This document shows, one piece after another, positions 27,575-36,357 of a stretch of 64,000 nt of DNA. The translations under genes were made by a program, and so were the position numbers. The DNA lies in assembly GCA_017548605.1 (NCBI GenBank), contig JAFYZT010000023.1, positions 62,001 to 126,000 of the forward strand, read 5' to 3'. Position 1 is the first letter of the stretch; every line of letters starts with the position of its first letter. Source of the DNA: Prevotella sp. (GTDB lineage Bacteria > Bacteroidota > Bacteroidia > Bacteroidales > Bacteroidaceae). The notes below the pieces were generated by a model that saw only the letters and a program-made list of their open reading frames with translations, searched no databases and was not told the origin of the DNA.

Positions 27575-27655
27575 CCGCGCTTTTTTGAGCATCTGTGTGA
27601 TGGCGAATTAAGCAAATGAAAAGATTCACTTAATTTAGAGTAACACCAACCAATT

Positions 27656-28270
27656 ATGAAAGAGATTACCGTTAACGGCAAGAAGAGAGCCGACGTGGGC
27701 AAGAAAGCCACGAAACAGTTGAGGAAAGAGGGTTATGTACCTTGCAACCTTTATGGTGAAAAGAAGAATGCTGATGGTCTTCCTGAGGCTCAGGCTATTT
27801 CCATTCTGGCCACCGACCTTCGCAAGGTTGTTTACACCCCGCATATCTATGTAGTAAAACTGAACATCGAAGGCGAGTTGCATACAGCCGTGCTGAAAGA
27901 ATTGCAGTTCCACCCTGTGACCGATGCCATTATGCACATCGATTTCTTCGAGGTGAACGAAACCAAGCCCATCACCATTGGTATTCCTGTCCGTCTGAAC
28001 GGTCTGGCCCAAGGTGTGCGCGACGGTGGTAGGATGAACCTGTCAATCCGCAAAATCAATGTCACCGCTCCATACAAACAGATTCCCGAACTTCTCGATG
28101 TTGATGTTACCGATTTGCGTATCGGTAAGAGCATCAAGGTGGGCGATCTGAGCTTCGAAGGTCTGGAGATAGCCACACCGAAAGAAGTGATTGTCTGCTC
28201 CATCAAGATGACGCGCAACGTTCAGTTGAACGCCACCGAGGAAGGAGAAGAGGAAGCAGCTGCCGAATAA
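27656..28270 (+). CDS. rplY: 50S ribosomal protein L25/general stress protein Ctc
   Basis: A 204-residue two-domain L25. The N-terminal 5S-rRNA-binding domain (about 1-93) starts with KEITVNGKKRADVGKKATK and has LRKEGYVPCNLYG and LHTAVLKELQFHPVTD. The C-terminal TL5-like beta domain contains GIPVRLNGLAQGVRDGG and KVGDLSFEGLEI. The acidic tail EEGEEEAAAE is usual for the CTC form. It binds 5S rRNA in the large subunit. It lies nine bases before pth, a common pairing. Confidence 0.98.
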   Translation: MKEITVNGKKRADVGKKATKQLRKEGYVPCNLYGEKKNADGLPEAQAISILATDLRKVVYTPHIYVVKLNIEGELHTAVLKELQFHPVTDAIMHIDFFEVNETKPITIGIPVRLNGLAQGVRDGGRMNLSIRKINVTAPYKQIPELLDVDVTDLRIGKSIKVGDLSFEGLEIATPKEVIVCSIKMTRNVQLNATEEGEEEAAAE

Positions 28271-28279
28271 CGACTTTTT

Positions 28280-28900
28280 ATGGACAAATACCTCATTGTG
28301 GGGTTGGGCAATCCCGGCATGGAATATGCCGATACCCGCCACAACATCGGATATATGGTATTGGACGCCTTTGCCAAGGCGTCCAATGTCGTATTTTCCG
28401 ACCGCAGATATGGTTTCGTCGCCGAAGCCTCTCTTCGCGGCCGCAAGTTGGTGTTGTTGAAGCCCACCACCTATATGAACCTGAGCGGCAATGCCGTGCG
28501 TTATTGGTTGAACAAGGAGAATATCGACGAGAGCCGTCTGCTGGTGGTTGTCGACGATTTGGCTTTACCCTTGGGCACCTTCCGACTGAAAGGTCGCGGT
28601 TCAGCAGGAACCCACAATGGTCTGGGTCATATCCAGCAGCTTATCGGTCAGGATTATGCCCGTCTGCGTCTTGGCATAGGCAACGATTTTGCTCAAGGCA
28701 GCCAAGTGAATTTCGTTTTGGGTGCATTCTCTACCGAGGAACGCGAGGTGCTCCAACCCGTCATCGACACATCCGTAGATATTATCCGCAGTTTTGTCTT
28801 GGCGGGTGTCGACATCACTATGAACCAATACAACAGGAAAGGGCAAGGAGCCAAAAAGGAGCAAGGAGCAAGGGGCAAGGAGCAGGAGAATACCCTATAG
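28280..28900 (+). CDS. pth: Peptidyl-tRNA hydrolase
   Basis: A 206-residue Pth with LIVGLGNPG (N11), the catalytic H21 in DTRHNIGYM, PTTYMNLSGNAV, VVVDDLALPLGTFRLKGRGS and GTHNGLGHIQ. It releases tRNA from stalled peptidyl-tRNA. The enzyme domain ends near residue 187. The last ~20 residues, rich in Lys, Gly, Gln and Glu, are encoded by a GGAGCAAGGGGCAAGGAGC repeat that invades the 3' end of the gene, so they are probably not functional. Confidence 0.97.
   Translation: MDKYLIVGLGNPGMEYADTRHNIGYMVLDAFAKASNVVFSDRRYGFVAEASLRGRKLVLLKPTTYMNLSGNAVRYWLNKENIDESRLLVVVDDLALPLGTFRLKGRGSAGTHNGLGHIQQLIGQDYARLRLGIGNDFAQGSQVNFVLGAFSTEEREVLQPVIDTSVDIIRSFVLAGVDITMNQYNRKGQGAKKEQGARGKEQENTL
28838..28891. repeat. 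GGGGCAAGGAGCA repeat inside the 3' end of pth
   Basis: Four or so degenerate copies of GGAGCAAGG. A complementary array of the same unit lies at 59416-59456 after menF, also at a gene's 3' end. Confidence 0.75.
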
Positions 28901-28980
28901 GATTGCCTAGGACAACCTAAGAGAACCTAGGACTACCTAAGATTACCTAGTATCACCTAAGATTGCCTAGGATTACCTAA
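28895..28980. repeat. CCTAGGATTACCTAAGATTA tandem repeat array
   Basis: About eight 10-base units alternate CCTAGG and CCTAAG between pth and the S4 gene. The unit is the complement of that at 24360-24470. Confidence 0.85.
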
Positions 28981-28990
28981 TAATTTAACA

Positions 28991-29404
28991 ATGAGTGAAG
29001 CAAGAATAGACAAGTGGCTGTGGGCTGCCCGTATCTTCAAGACCCGTTCTTTGGCTGCCGATGCCTGCAAGAACGGTCGTGTGATGATGGGCGGCATGAA
29101 CGTGAAGCCCTCGCGTCCCATCAAGGAAGGCGATGTGATTGACGTGCGCAAGCCACCCGTCACCTATTCTTTTCGTGTGCTGAAGTGCATCGAGATGCGC
29201 GTAGGAGCCAAGGTGCTACCCGAGATTTATGAGAACGTAACCGATCCCAAGCAATATGAGTTGTTGGAGATGAGCCGCATCAGCGGTTTTGTGGACCGTG
29301 CCCGTGGTACTGGCCGTCCCACGAAGAAAGACCGCCGTCAGATGGAAGCCTTCATCGACCCCGTGTTGTTTGGTTTTGACGATGACGAGGAGGACGAAGA
29401 ATGA
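28991..29404 (+). CDS. RNA-binding S4 domain protein (HslR-like)
   Basis: A 137-residue protein. Its S4 domain spans residues 4-65: RIDKWLWAARIFKTRSLA, DACKNGRVMMGGMNVKPS and PIKEGDVIDVRK. A basic linker (RGTGRPTKKDRRQMEAF) and a very acidic tail follow. It resembles Hsp15/HslR, which binds free 50S subunits carrying nascent chains; the role here is inferred. It overlaps purN by four bases (ATGA). Confidence 0.94.
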   Translation: MSEARIDKWLWAARIFKTRSLAADACKNGRVMMGGMNVKPSRPIKEGDVIDVRKPPVTYSFRVLKCIEMRVGAKVLPEIYENVTDPKQYELLEMSRISGFVDRARGTGRPTKKDRRQMEAFIDPVLFGFDDDEEDEE

Positions 29405-29973
29405 AAAACTTAGCCATTTTTGCTTCTGGCAGTGGTACGAACTGCGAGAACATTATCCGTTATTTTCAAGGACATGAGCAGATAGCCGTGACCTTGGTGC
29501 TTTGCAACAAGTCTGATGCCTTTGTGTTAGAACGAGCCCGCCGCTTGGGTGTTCCCACCTGTGTAGTACCGAAGGCCGCGTTTAACCGTCCCGAAACGGT
29601 ACTGCCTCTCTTGCGGGAGCACCATGTTGACTTTATTGTGTTGGCAGGGTTCCTGCTCATGGTACCCGATTATTTGTTGGCCGCCTATCCCCGTGCCATC
29701 ATCAATATTCATCCATCGTTGCTACCCAAACATGGCGGCAAAGGGATGTGGGGTATGCATGTCCACGAAGCCGTAAAAGCCGCCGGTGACACAGAGACAG
29801 GCATGACGGTTCACTGGGTGAGCGACGTATGCGACGGTGGTGAAATCATTGCACAGTTCCGCACGCCTATCGCGCCTGACGACACCCCCGACGACATTGC
29901 CGCCCGCGAGCATGTGCTGGAAATGGAACACTTCCCAAGAGTTATCGAAGAAGTGGTATTGAGTGATAAGTGA
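29401..29973 (+). CDS. purN: Phosphoribosylglycinamide formyltransferase
   Basis: A 190-residue GART enzyme. It has IFASGSGTNCENIIRYF near the N-terminus, then FIVLAGFLLMVPDYLL and the catalytic segment IINIHPSLLPKHGG. HWVSDVCDGGEIIAQ, carrying the catalytic Asp, follows. It transfers the formyl group from 10-formyl-THF to GAR in purine synthesis. It is translationally coupled to the S4 gene and followed by a strong hairpin. Confidence 0.97.
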   Translation: MKNLAIFASGSGTNCENIIRYFQGHEQIAVTLVLCNKSDAFVLERARRLGVPTCVVPKAAFNRPETVLPLLREHHVDFIVLAGFLLMVPDYLLAAYPRAIINIHPSLLPKHGGKGMWGMHVHEAVKAAGDTETGMTVHWVSDVCDGGEIIAQFRTPIAPDDTPDDIAAREHVLEMEHFPRVIEEVVLSDK

Positions 29974-30001
29974 CCGACTGTTGAGTGGCAAGATAAGAAT
30001 A

Positions 30002-30047
30002 GTCGCTTCGCGATGAAGAAACCTTCAAAGCGAAGCGACCTTTTTTT
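30002..30047 (+). terminator. Rho-independent terminator of purN
   Basis: A perfect 10-bp stem, GTCGCTTCGC with GCGAAGCGAC, closes an 18-base loop and is followed by seven T. It lies between convergent purN and the outer-membrane protein gene. Confidence 0.88.
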
Positions 30048-30070
30048 GTAAGAATGTATGAATAGAACTG

Positions 30071-33000
30071 TTAGAATCTTCCACCGCCACCAGGGAAGCC
30101 ACCGCCACCACCGGGGAAGCCACCGCCGCCACCAAAGCCGCCGCCTCCGCTGGGACGACCACCACCTGTGGGACGACCACCACCGCCAGGCATTCCGCCA
30201 CCAGGCATTCCACCCATAGGCATTCCACCTGGGCCGAACATGCCGCGCCGCTCACTCATCGGGTCTTTTCCTCCGAAGAAATTGAACTTATAGATAACAT
30301 GCAGCATGGCATAATGGTTGATACTGTTGTATTCTGTATCCTGACGCATCATCGCGTTGATGGTACGGGTCAGGTTGCTCTGCTGGTGCAGGATGTCATA
30401 GAACTGGAGCGTGACACTCAGGTTACCCTTCATGAAGGAGTGGCTCAACTGCGCGTTCCAAATCAGCTCGTTGGTGTTCATTGACTTATCGCTGTATCCA
30501 CGGCGTGAATTCTCGTGTATATCAGAGGAGAGTGAAGAACCCCATGGCAGGTACACATTGAGGTTGAGACCATAAGAGAACTGCCAAGTGTCAAGGTCAC
30601 TGTTGGGCTGTAATTTGTTGCGGGCATGCATATAGGTCATTTCACCATTCAAATCCACTTCAAGCCAGCTGTTACGGAAACTTGTTGACAGTCGTTCACC
30701 CAACGTAGTGGTACGTGTATAGTTACGCTGAGAGTCCTGGTTCATACCTATTGACAGATAACCCACACTTTGGTTATAACTATAGTTGGTGAAAGTATTG
30801 ACATTCCAGTAACCCGTGCTGTCAATGGATGTGTTGAACATCAATCCCAACTGTGTGCTCCAGTTACCATTGATATTTTCAGGCCGCGTTGTTCGTCCAC
30901 CCGTATTCTCATTGTAGGTCACCATATTACTGATACTGTTTCTGGTGATATTAAGATTACCGAATGCCATGATGGACCGCTGGTGCGACTGAATATAATT
31001 GTTGTAGTTAACCCTCATATTGTGCGTGAACGAGGGCTTCAGTCCCGGGTTACCCTTTGTTATGTTCAGCGGGTCGGAGTCGTCAGTGATGTCGAGCAGA
31101 TCTGACATGTTAGGTTGACTTGACCGTCCACGATAATTGATGCGCAAGTTGCTCAGTTTCGAGAACCGGTACAAGAAATTAATCATCGGCGAAACGTTGG
31201 TCACTGAGCGATCCATGTCAACATGCACGCCTTGGTAGTCTTGTGTATATTTGGACTTTTGCGGTTGCACCATGAATCCTGCATTGAGTTGGAAATTGGG
31301 CTGTATCCAACGATAGGTAAGCTGTATCTCATGTATATAGTTCTTGTATTCAGAGAAACGGCTCAAGTCTTCATCAAGATATGTATCCAAGGGGCTAGTC
31401 AGTCGTGCGAGATAAGCGTCCCACATGCGGTAGCCCGGTGACAGTCCTTCGGAGAAAGCTTGTCCCATATCGCTGAAGTCGTATGTTGCCCTGTCGCTCT
31501 TATTGTAGCGATATTGATAGCGATAGCTGAACTGGAGGAACATCGCTTTGGCGATGGGTTCCGAATAGGTCACCTGGAAAGCATAGCTCCAATTCTTCGT
31601 CGGCGTGGTGTTATAGCGGTTGGTCTGGTAGGTGGAATCCAATCCTAAATAGTTCTTGATCTGGTACAGGTGTACGTCACTCACCGAGAGTTGGGTATTG
31701 TCGTTCTTGCCATAGCTCAGGTCGGTACGCAGGGTGACATTCCTACCTTTGTCATCTAGCTTGCGGTTGAATTGAATCATGGCGTTGGCATTTGTGTTCT
31801 CCCCATAGCTAATACTTCCATCCTTCTGCGTGTTAACCATGATATTCTGTGCGGCCATCTTGTCGATATCTTCATCATCGAGCGGGTTATCCACATAATC
31901 ATAGGGGTTATCGTTGAATTGCGCTGAACGTTGTATGCGCGTACCATCGCTGGTGCTGTAAGAGATAGAGGGTCGGAACATGATGTTAGTCATGGTGTCA
32001 GGTTCCCATTCTATGCGCATCTGTCCGTTCCATGAGTTATTGCGGTTATAGCTCTGATTCAGCGAGTTGGAGAACGATTTAGCGATGCTGACGAAATTTT
32101 CTGTTGCTCTATTTGAAAGCACATCGCTGTTGCGGTGGTTCCATCTCACGCTGGCATCCCATTTCAATTTATCCGAACCCACATAGTTGAAGTTCACGCC
32201 CAGCATTTTCGACTGGTTCAATCCATCCTGATTGGCACCGAAACGCCGTCCACCGCCACCACCTGGGAATCCCATGTCGTTGGTGTTGTTGGCATTACCG
32301 AAGAGCATCAACCTTATATCACTGTTGAAGTAGGCAGCCATCAGTCGTTCGGAATACCTCTTTTTGGTACCTATGCCCAAGTCGGCATTTCCCGTCAGAC
32401 CTTTATTCATACCCGGTTTGATACCGAAGTCGAGCACTGTCTCCTCCTCACCGTCGTCGATACCAGTGATTCGTGCCAAGTCACTCTTCTCGTCGTAGGC
32501 CCTTACCCTTTCGACGATGGAAGTAGGCAGGTTCTTCAATGCCGTCTGCGTGTCGCCGGTCATGAATTCTTTGCCATCTACCTTAATTTTCTTCACCTCT
32601 TTACCATTGATGGTAATCTTACCATCGTCACCCACCTGGGCTCCCGGTAGTCTCTTCACCAGTTCTTCGATGGCCGCTCCTTCGGGCGTACGGTAAGCCG
32701 AGGCATTATAGATGAAGGTGTCTTCCTTGACCACTACCTTCGCCGCCTGTCCTGTCACCGTCGTGCCTTTAAGCATGATAGCATCAGACTGGAAGATTAT
32801 GTCGCCGAGGTGCATCTGCTCACCTTGCCTTACCCTGATGTTTTTGAGCAAAGGAATATATCCCACGCTGGTCAAGCGCAGGATGTATTGACCTGCCGAG
32901 TCAACGGGCAGAGTGAAATTACCTTCTTCGTCACTGATTACGCCACCGACAAAAGTGCTGTCTTGTCGCAACAACTGCAAGGTCACTTGCATCACACCTT

Positions 33001-33133
33001 CGTGCGTATCCTTGTCCAATATACGTCCGATGATTTGAGTTGCCGATTGTTCTGGCTGTTCTGGCTGTTGTGCCCATAGGCTACCTAATCCCAGGCAAGC
33101 CCATATGGCTAAAAACAATAATCGTTTCATCAA
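30071..33133 (-). CDS. Outer-membrane beta-barrel protein with CarboxypepD_reg-like and plug domains
   Basis: A 1020-residue protein with a signal peptide (LLFLAIWACLGLGSLWAQ). A CarboxypepD_reg-like beta-sandwich follows (about 32-115, IIGRILDKDTHEGVMQVTLQ). Next is a TonB-plug-like region with LKNLPTSIVERVRAYDE, then a long Tyr/Asn-rich barrel of the OMP_b-brl_3 type. It should sit in the outer membrane; the transported substrate is unknown and no SusD partner is adjacent. The last ~60 residues are an unusual Gly/Pro/Met/Arg-rich tail (GGMPGGG, GGGGFP repeats), ending in Phe after an Arg. It is divergent from aroB. Confidence 0.88.
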   Translation of the reverse strand: MMKRLLFLAIWACLGLGSLWAQQPEQPEQSATQIIGRILDKDTHEGVMQVTLQLLRQDSTFVGGVISDEEGNFTLPVDSAGQYILRLTSVGYIPLLKNIRVRQGEQMHLGDIIFQSDAIMLKGTTVTGQAAKVVVKEDTFIYNASAYRTPEGAAIEELVKRLPGAQVGDDGKITINGKEVKKIKVDGKEFMTGDTQTALKNLPTSIVERVRAYDEKSDLARITGIDDGEEETVLDFGIKPGMNKGLTGNADLGIGTKKRYSERLMAAYFNSDIRLMLFGNANNTNDMGFPGGGGGRRFGANQDGLNQSKMLGVNFNYVGSDKLKWDASVRWNHRNSDVLSNRATENFVSIAKSFSNSLNQSYNRNNSWNGQMRIEWEPDTMTNIMFRPSISYSTSDGTRIQRSAQFNDNPYDYVDNPLDDEDIDKMAAQNIMVNTQKDGSISYGENTNANAMIQFNRKLDDKGRNVTLRTDLSYGKNDNTQLSVSDVHLYQIKNYLGLDSTYQTNRYNTTPTKNWSYAFQVTYSEPIAKAMFLQFSYRYQYRYNKSDRATYDFSDMGQAFSEGLSPGYRMWDAYLARLTSPLDTYLDEDLSRFSEYKNYIHEIQLTYRWIQPNFQLNAGFMVQPQKSKYTQDYQGVHVDMDRSVTNVSPMINFLYRFSKLSNLRINYRGRSSQPNMSDLLDITDDSDPLNITKGNPGLKPSFTHNMRVNYNNYIQSHQRSIMAFGNLNITRNSISNMVTYNENTGGRTTRPENINGNWSTQLGLMFNTSIDSTGYWNVNTFTNYSYNQSVGYLSIGMNQDSQRNYTRTTTLGERLSTSFRNSWLEVDLNGEMTYMHARNKLQPNSDLDTWQFSYGLNLNVYLPWGSSLSSDIHENSRRGYSDKSMNTNELIWNAQLSHSFMKGNLSVTLQFYDILHQQSNLTRTINAMMRQDTEYNSINHYAMLHVIYKFNFFGGKDPMSERRGMFGPGGMPMGGMPGGGMPGGGGRPTGGGRPSGGGGFGGGGGFPGGGGGFPGGGGRF

Positions 33134-33275
33134 AAAAAAATTTGTGATTTGTTGTTATGACGTGACAAAAGATAAAAAGTTTAACCACCTCCACACAAAT
33201 GCACATAATTTTAGATTTATTAAAGGTGAACTCACAAATACCAACCAAAGGGGGCGGAATAACAAAAAAATGCGC

Positions 33276-33314
33276 TACCTTTGCCACAAAATATAATTAC
33301 ACATGCTATTTTTG
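33276..33314 (+). promoter_or_regulatory. Two tandem -7 boxes before aroB
   Basis: TACCTTTG at 33276-33283 and TATTTTTG at 33307-33314 both fit TAnnTTTG. The second lies only eight bases before the aroB ATG at 33323, so transcripts from it would have almost no leader. Confidence 0.6.
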
Positions 33315-33322
33315 TACACACC

Positions 33323-34375
33323 ATGTTAGAGAACGTCATCATCACCCAAGAGTTGGAAAAAGACCTGTACCAGGCCATCGCCGACATACAGCCCGACAAG
33401 TTGTTCGTGCTCACTGACAGCAACACACGGGAAGCATGCCTTCCCCTCATCCAGTCATGGCCCTGTATGGCTGGAACGCAAAGTATTACCATCGCTGCCA
33501 CCGATGACCATAAGGACGTGACGGCGCTCGGTGAGGTATGGAGCGCGTTGAGTCGTGGTGGAGCATCGCGTCACTCTTGTCTCATCAACCTCGGTGGGGG
33601 GATGATAACCGACCTCGGCGGTTTTGCCGCCGCCACCTTCAAGCGTGGCATCCCATTTATCAATATCCCCACCACGCTGCTATCGATGGTTGATGCCTCT
33701 GTGGGCGGTAAGACCGGCGTGAATTTCAACGGTCTGAAGAATGAGGTAGGTGTGTTCCGCGATGCCAACCGTGTATTGCTCTCCACCTGTTTCCTCAACA
33801 CCCTCGATACAGAGAACATCCGTAGCGGCTATGCCGAGATGCTCAAGCACGGACTGTTGAGCACGCCAGAGATGTGGAGAGAACTGATGGCATTCCCATT
33901 GGAAACGCCCGACATGGAACTATTGCAACAGATGATTGGCCGTTCGGTAGCGGTAAAAGCTGACATCGTGGAGGCCGATCCATTGGAGCGTGGCATCCGC
34001 AAGGCTCTCAATCTAGGTCATACCGTCGGCCATGCCTTCGAGTCATGGGCCATGCAGCGCAAGACTCCTATCTTACACGGCTATGCCGTGGCTTTCGGTA
34101 TGGTAGTGGAGCTGTATCTCAGTGTGGCGAAATGTAGTTTCCCCACGTCGTTACTTCGCCAGGCCACCCGTTTCATTGATGACTATTATGGAACGCTACC
34201 CATCACCTGTAAAGACTACCCCACCCTCCTGGAGTTGATGACTCATGACAAGAAAAACCAAGACGGGCACATCAACTTCACGCTCCTCGGCAATATCGGT
34301 GACATCCGCATCAACCAAAACGCCTCAAAAGAAGAAATAGAGGAAGCCTTAGACTTTTTCAGAGAAGGACAGTGA
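33323..34375 (+). CDS. aroB: 3-dehydroquinate synthase
   Basis: A 350-residue AroB with an NAD-binding LINLGGGMITDLGGFAAATF (about residues 88-107), then PTTLLSMVDASVGGKTGVN and SGYAEMLKHGLL. The metal-binding LNLGHTVGHAFE and HGYAVAFGMV complete it. It makes 3-dehydroquinate in the shikimate pathway. I chose the ATG at 33323 because the upstream in-frame ATG at 33281 lies within the first promoter box and would add unconserved residues. It appears to be a single-gene unit. Confidence 0.97.
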   Translation: MLENVIITQELEKDLYQAIADIQPDKLFVLTDSNTREACLPLIQSWPCMAGTQSITIAATDDHKDVTALGEVWSALSRGGASRHSCLINLGGGMITDLGGFAAATFKRGIPFINIPTTLLSMVDASVGGKTGVNFNGLKNEVGVFRDANRVLLSTCFLNTLDTENIRSGYAEMLKHGLLSTPEMWRELMAFPLETPDMELLQQMIGRSVAVKADIVEADPLERGIRKALNLGHTVGHAFESWAMQRKTPILHGYAVAFGMVVELYLSVAKCSFPTSLLRQATRFIDDYYGTLPITCKDYPTLLELMTHDKKNQDGHINFTLLGNIGDIRINQNASKEEIEEALDFFREGQ

Positions 34376-34461
34376 AATCGGAAGATTGAAGATTGAAATT
34401 TGAAGAATATAATTAGCTGGAGGATGATAGATGATTTGTTCGAGTGACCAAGACCCCATCA

Positions 34462-34758
34462 TTATTTCTTCCGTTCAACTTTTGCCCTATTCATGATAAT
34501 GGTTTCCTCATACGGCGCTCCCATTGTCCAATACTTGTATTCGTCGATATAGAGATAGGGATGATAATACTTTCCCCAATGTTCATATACACCGAAACAA
34601 CGTTGCATATCGATGAAATACAAGAACTCCTCGTCTGTCAAGGGACATTTGCCTCGCACAATATACTCATGTGGTGCCCATGGCATTGTCTTGGCAAATG
34701 TCCACTGGCAACGGGAAATCATCTCACGAAGTTTTGAGTAATCTATGTCTTTCTTCAT
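34462..34758 (-). CDS. Small stand-alone homologue of the C-terminal domain of the nearby DUF262 protein
   Basis: A 98-residue protein. Nearly its whole length (residues about 10-95) aligns with the last ~86 residues of the 840-residue DUF262 protein at 36354-38876. About 53 of 86 positions are identical by eye, including CQWT.AKTMP, PHEYIV.GKCP and PYLYID.YKYWTMG. No family name is known to me. It is rich in Trp, Tyr and His with one conserved Cys pair (C-x-W ... GKCP). The ATG at 34758 is used; a longer frame to 34806 lacks similarity. It is probably a paralogue or modulator of the DUF262 system. Confidence 0.8.
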   Translation of the reverse strand: MKKDIDYSKLREMISRCQWTFAKTMPWAPHEYIVRGKCPLTDEEFLYFIDMQRCFGVYEHWGKYYHPYLYIDEYKYWTMGAPYEETIIMNRAKVERKK

Positions 34759-34948
34759 TGTTCGAAGACTATATTGATGAATACACGGCACTATTTTAAC
34801 GGACAATCAGGGAAACCTTATACCTTCTTTAATCAGCATATATTACACACCCACACTTTGGACATTTTATTGTATAAAATTGAGCTATATTATTCTGTTT
34901 CTTATTTCAACAAGTTCAACTCTTTCTGTATTAGCTGTGGCATAGTGA

Positions 34949-35305
34949 TTAGTTGATTTCAACTTTACGTCTTACAATTTTGATGGTCAGATGCACCTGA
35001 TACTCGGGATGCGCATCAGGGTTGATTTTACTGATACGGCACTCGAACATATCTGTCCATCCCATTTCGAGAATACTGGCAATGGTCTCGTTGTCCGCGC
35101 GAGGTATATAACCTATTCGGAACGAATCATTCATCTCCTCATCGTCGTAGATGACAGCCACTGCCTCTGGGTCATAGCGGTTGTCGAGTTCACGCTCCAG
35201 ACGGAGAACCGTTCCCACCTTCAACTTGTCCCACACCTCATCAGCATCGTGAAACTTGCGGCCAGCCAAGTGGCAATCCATGTAAAACTTCTTCTTTGTT
35301 TCCAT
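34949..35305 (-). CDS. HIRAN domain protein
   Basis: A 118-residue protein that is almost entirely one HIRAN domain. The motifs are DCHLAGRKFHDADEVWDKLK, VGTVLRLERELDNRYDPEAV and then the typical IGYIPRADNETIASILEMG. In eukaryotic HLTF, HIRAN binds 3' single-stranded DNA ends; bacterial stand-alone copies are often near nucleases and mobile or defence genes. Here it lies just downstream of the DUF262/WYL operon but has its own promoter, with a palindrome shared with the HD gene. The DNA-binding role is inferred. Confidence 0.9.
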   Translation of the reverse strand: METKKKFYMDCHLAGRKFHDADEVWDKLKVGTVLRLERELDNRYDPEAVAVIYDDEEMNDSFRIGYIPRADNETIASILEMGWTDMFECRISKINPDAHPEYQVHLTIKIVRRKVEIN

Positions 35306-35345
35306 AATTTTGAATAATTTTTGTTAAACTTCATCTATACGGAAG

Positions 35346-35380
35346 CAAAGTTAGAGGCAAGTTGCACCATATTGTGGTAC
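35346..35380 (-). promoter_or_regulatory. HIRAN gene promoter with GCACCA-N5-TGGTAC operator-like palindrome
   Basis: On the minus strand TAACTTTG (35346-35353) is the -7 box. The palindrome at 35364-35380 (one mismatch) begins ten bases upstream, over the expected -33 element. The same arrangement is at 41290-41324 before the HD gene. Confidence 0.6.
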
Positions 35381-35403
35381 AGCTTGAAGAAAAATCGTTT
35401 ATT

Positions 35404-36357
35404 CTACGGATTATCTTGTATTTCAGGCTTTTTATATCTGTTCATGGCAGACTGAAGCCATTGTTGTATATCATCAGCTACATGTTGGGGTGAAAGTACT
35501 TGAACCAAATCTCCCCTTGACAAAATATGTCCTTTAAAATCAGCCGTTGGCCTCAAATGCAATTCAAAATCGGTATATTCATCAGTCACATTGATTTCTC
35601 TTTGTGAATGGTGTAACGGCAAGTCACGTATATAATTGGGTTCCAAACCATAGGCTCGCAATACGATTCGCTCTGGCTTGCTGCCATCACCTACAACAAT
35701 CCCGAAACATTCATTAAAAAATGTAGCAGCATCGAAATCTGGATCAAGAGAGAATTTTGACTGTTGCAGTTCCACATTTTCTATGCGGTCAAGGGAGAAA
35801 ACAGCAAATTTCTCCTCACCGTTTTTAGATGAATGTCTGACCATCGATACCAATACATACCATCTACGGCGGAACAACTTCAAACAATAGGGAACAACAA
35901 TAAACGAATTGGCCAATGCTGCTCCATAGCGTCGATAAGTTATCTTTATCTTGCGATTTTCACGCATCGCCTTAATAATCTGTTGCAAATGAATGTCACC
36001 AGAAGGAATACTCTCTAATAGTATACGGTGATGCAATCCTACGTTCTCGTCAAGCATGTTACTTACGCTTAGCGTCGAGAACAACCAGTTCTGCACACTT
36101 TCCTCCTCCAGCACCTCCTTATTATAAATGTAGTAACGGTACCCATCCTTGCGGTCACATTCAATGATGACACCGAACATATCGAGAATAGCATCACGGT
36201 GACGGTTGAAGGTTGTTCGCGAAAACTCCAGTCCACCGCTTTCCTCCTTTCTCTTCCATCGTTCGTTGATTTCAGCGAAGGTGATTTTTCCTGCTCGGTT
36301 GATAGTTTCAATCAACCAAATGTATTCCTTGAATAGTGTGGGGATTTTCATAATCAA
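35404..36357 (-). CDS. WYL domain transcriptional regulator
   Basis: A 317-residue protein. An N-terminal winged helix (about 1-75, including ITFAEINERWKRKEESGGLE and FSRTTFNRHRDAILDMFGV) is followed by the WYL domain, with KIKITYRRYGA, VVPYCLKLFRRRWYVL and FSLDRIENVEL. A WCX-like C-terminal part has LRPTADFKGHILSRGDLVQV. WYL proteins sense ligands, often nucleic acids, and regulate defence islands. The start overlaps the end of the second DUF262 gene by four bases, so it is the third cistron. It is a candidate for the factor that binds the shared GTACCA palindromes. Confidence 0.92.
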   Translation of the reverse strand: MIMKIPTLFKEYIWLIETINRAGKITFAEINERWKRKEESGGLEFSRTTFNRHRDAILDMFGVIIECDRKDGYRYYIYNKEVLEEESVQNWLFSTLSVSNMLDENVGLHHRILLESIPSGDIHLQQIIKAMRENRKIKITYRRYGAALANSFIVVPYCLKLFRRRWYVLVSMVRHSSKNGEEKFAVFSLDRIENVELQQSKFSLDPDFDAATFFNECFGIVVGDGSKPERIVLRAYGLEPNYIRDLPLHHSQREINVTDEYTDFELHLRPTADFKGHILSRGDLVQVLSPQHVADDIQQWLQSAMNRYKKPEIQDNP

